From positions 1 through 64,000 of the forward strand of contig NZ_CANNDN010000003.1 in assembly GCF_947503465.1 (NCBI RefSeq): 64,000 nucleotides of DNA, written 5' to 3'. The notes below the pieces were generated by a model. That model did no database searches, was not told where the DNA came from, and worked only from the letters and a program-made list of their open reading frames with translations. A program made the translations under genes and the position numbers. Origin of the DNA: an uncultured Tateyamaria sp. GTDB lineage: Bacteria > Pseudomonadota > Alphaproteobacteria > Rhodobacterales > Rhodobacteraceae. Shown here one piece after another: positions 63,310 through 64,000 of the stretch. Position 1 is the first letter of the stretch. Each line of letters begins with the position of its first letter.

Positions 63310-64000
63310 TCGAGGACTTGGGCCGCCAGCACGCCCATCGCCGCGTCCACCTCGGCCTCGTCCGTGCCACGGATGACGACATTGGCGCCGTAACGGCCGT
63401 CTTTCTGGAAGGGGTAGCAGCCGATGCTGAGGTCTGGGTGCGCGGTGGCGAGGTCGCCCAAGGGGCCTGCGATGTCGCCTTCGCCCCGGTCGATGCGCAG
63501 CGTCTTGGAGATCAGCGGCGCCCCCCCGGTGAGCGTGGGCAGAACGGAGGCCACCATGGCCTGAAACACCGAAGGCACACCGGCCATTACATGCACGTTC
63601 CCGAGGGTGAAGCCGGGCGCGGTCGAGACGGGGTTGTCGATCAGCGTCGCGCCGTCGGGAATGCGCGCCATACGAAGCCGTGCGGCGTTCAGTTCGAGCC
63701 CGGATCTGGCGTAGTGCGCTTCGAGCAGCGCGCGGGCGTCGTCGCGGATGTCGATGGGCGTGTCGAAGGCCGCCGCGATACAGTCTGCGGTGATGTCGTC
63801 ATGGGTGGGGCCGATGCCGCCCGAGGTCACGACGGTATCGTAGGCTTCCGACAGCGCCTGAACCGCCGCGATGATGGCGGCGGGGTCGTCGCTGACCACG
63901 CGCACCTCCTTGAGATCGATGCCGTGATCGGTCAATTGCCCGGCCAGATGGTGCATGTTGGCGTCGCGGGTGCGGCCCGAGAGGATCTCGTCTCCGATCA
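63306..64000 (-). CDS. CinA-type MoCF-domain protein, 5' end outside the window
   Basis: Partial: 231 codons seen, the frame continues open to the window edge, where IGDEILSGRTRDANMHHLAG lies. TSGGIGPTHDDITADCIA is the MoCF/molybdopterin-binding motif of CinA-like (competence/damage-inducible protein A) proteins. The C-terminal deamidase domain of full CinA is absent. Start codon not visible; only a few residues are missing. Confidence 0.85.
   Translation of the reverse strand, partial: IGDEILSGRTRDANMHHLAGQLTDHGIDLKEVRVVSDDPAAIIAAVQALSEAYDTVVTSGGIGPTHDDITADCIAAAFDTPIDIRDDARALLEAHYARSGLELNAARLRMARIPDGATLIDNPVSTAPGFTLGNVHVMAGVPSVFQAMVASVLPTLTGGAPLISKTLRIDRGEGDIAGPLGDLATAHPDLSIGCYPFQKDGRYGANVVIRGTDEAEVDAAMGVLAAQVLE

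Overview
This 64 kb window is GC-rich, densely packed chromosomal DNA from a bacterium that looks like a marine alphaproteobacterium of the Roseobacter group (Rhodobacterales). The evidence is the complete taurine route (tauABC, tpa, tauR, xsc, pta, soeABC), the phn gene set, alphaproteobacterial gene order and style (ATGA/TGATG stop-start overlaps, a MocR-type TauR), and short dispersed palindromes. No rRNA, tRNA, CRISPR array, insertion sequence or phage gene was seen. Two AT-richer patches (about 34.85-36.1 kb and 43.25-44.2 kb) carry a K+-channel-like gene and an ankyrin-repeat gene and look acquired.

Layout. 0-3.5 kb: a 120-bp tandem repeat, a TetR regulator with twin operators, a Tat-exported haloalkane-dehalogenase-like hydrolase, a MAPEG protein and a DUF547 lipoprotein. 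3.5-20.7 kb: the sulfonate region. TauABC imports taurine, Tpa deaminates it to sulfoacetaldehyde, Xsc splits that into acetyl phosphate and sulfite, Pta (and an acetate-kinase-like protein lacking a catalytic Asp) handle acetyl phosphate, and the cytoplasmic membrane-bound Mo enzyme SoeABC oxidises the sulfite. TauR-type direct repeats stand before tpa, tauR and xsc. 20.8-44 kb: mostly housekeeping and accessory genes (dapA, lytic transglycosylase, mnmD with a separate FAD oxidoreductase, nth, pfkB kinase, rppH, a dienoyl-CoA reductase-like enzyme, ZntB-like transporter, ECF sigma/anti-sigma pair, LysR).

44.5-60.9 kb is a large phosphonate region made of three units. phnFGHIJKLM is a C-P-lyase-type operon. 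phnCDE1E2 plus a hexapeptide acyltransferase follow on the same strand. A facing operon encodes a second transporter (phnD2-C2-E3), a SAM methyltransferase, a second PhnM and a TIM-barrel protein. A shared palindrome built on ATTCATTCGGATGAAT lies before all three promoters (presumed PhnF operator), and Pho boxes precede the two outermost ones. The most unusual points are here: PhnJ lacks three of the four C-terminal cysteines of the E. coli enzyme (including those of the Fe-S cluster and the catalytic thiol), two coupled 11-codon mini-ORFs made by a 35-nt tandem duplication sit between phnH and phnI, and phnN and phnP are absent from the window. I infer a diverged C-P-lyase-like system whose substrate and chemistry may differ from the canonical one.

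61-64 kb: an OmpA-family protein, an AhpD-like protein, a GNAT acetyltransferase and a CinA-type MoCF-domain gene cut by the window end.
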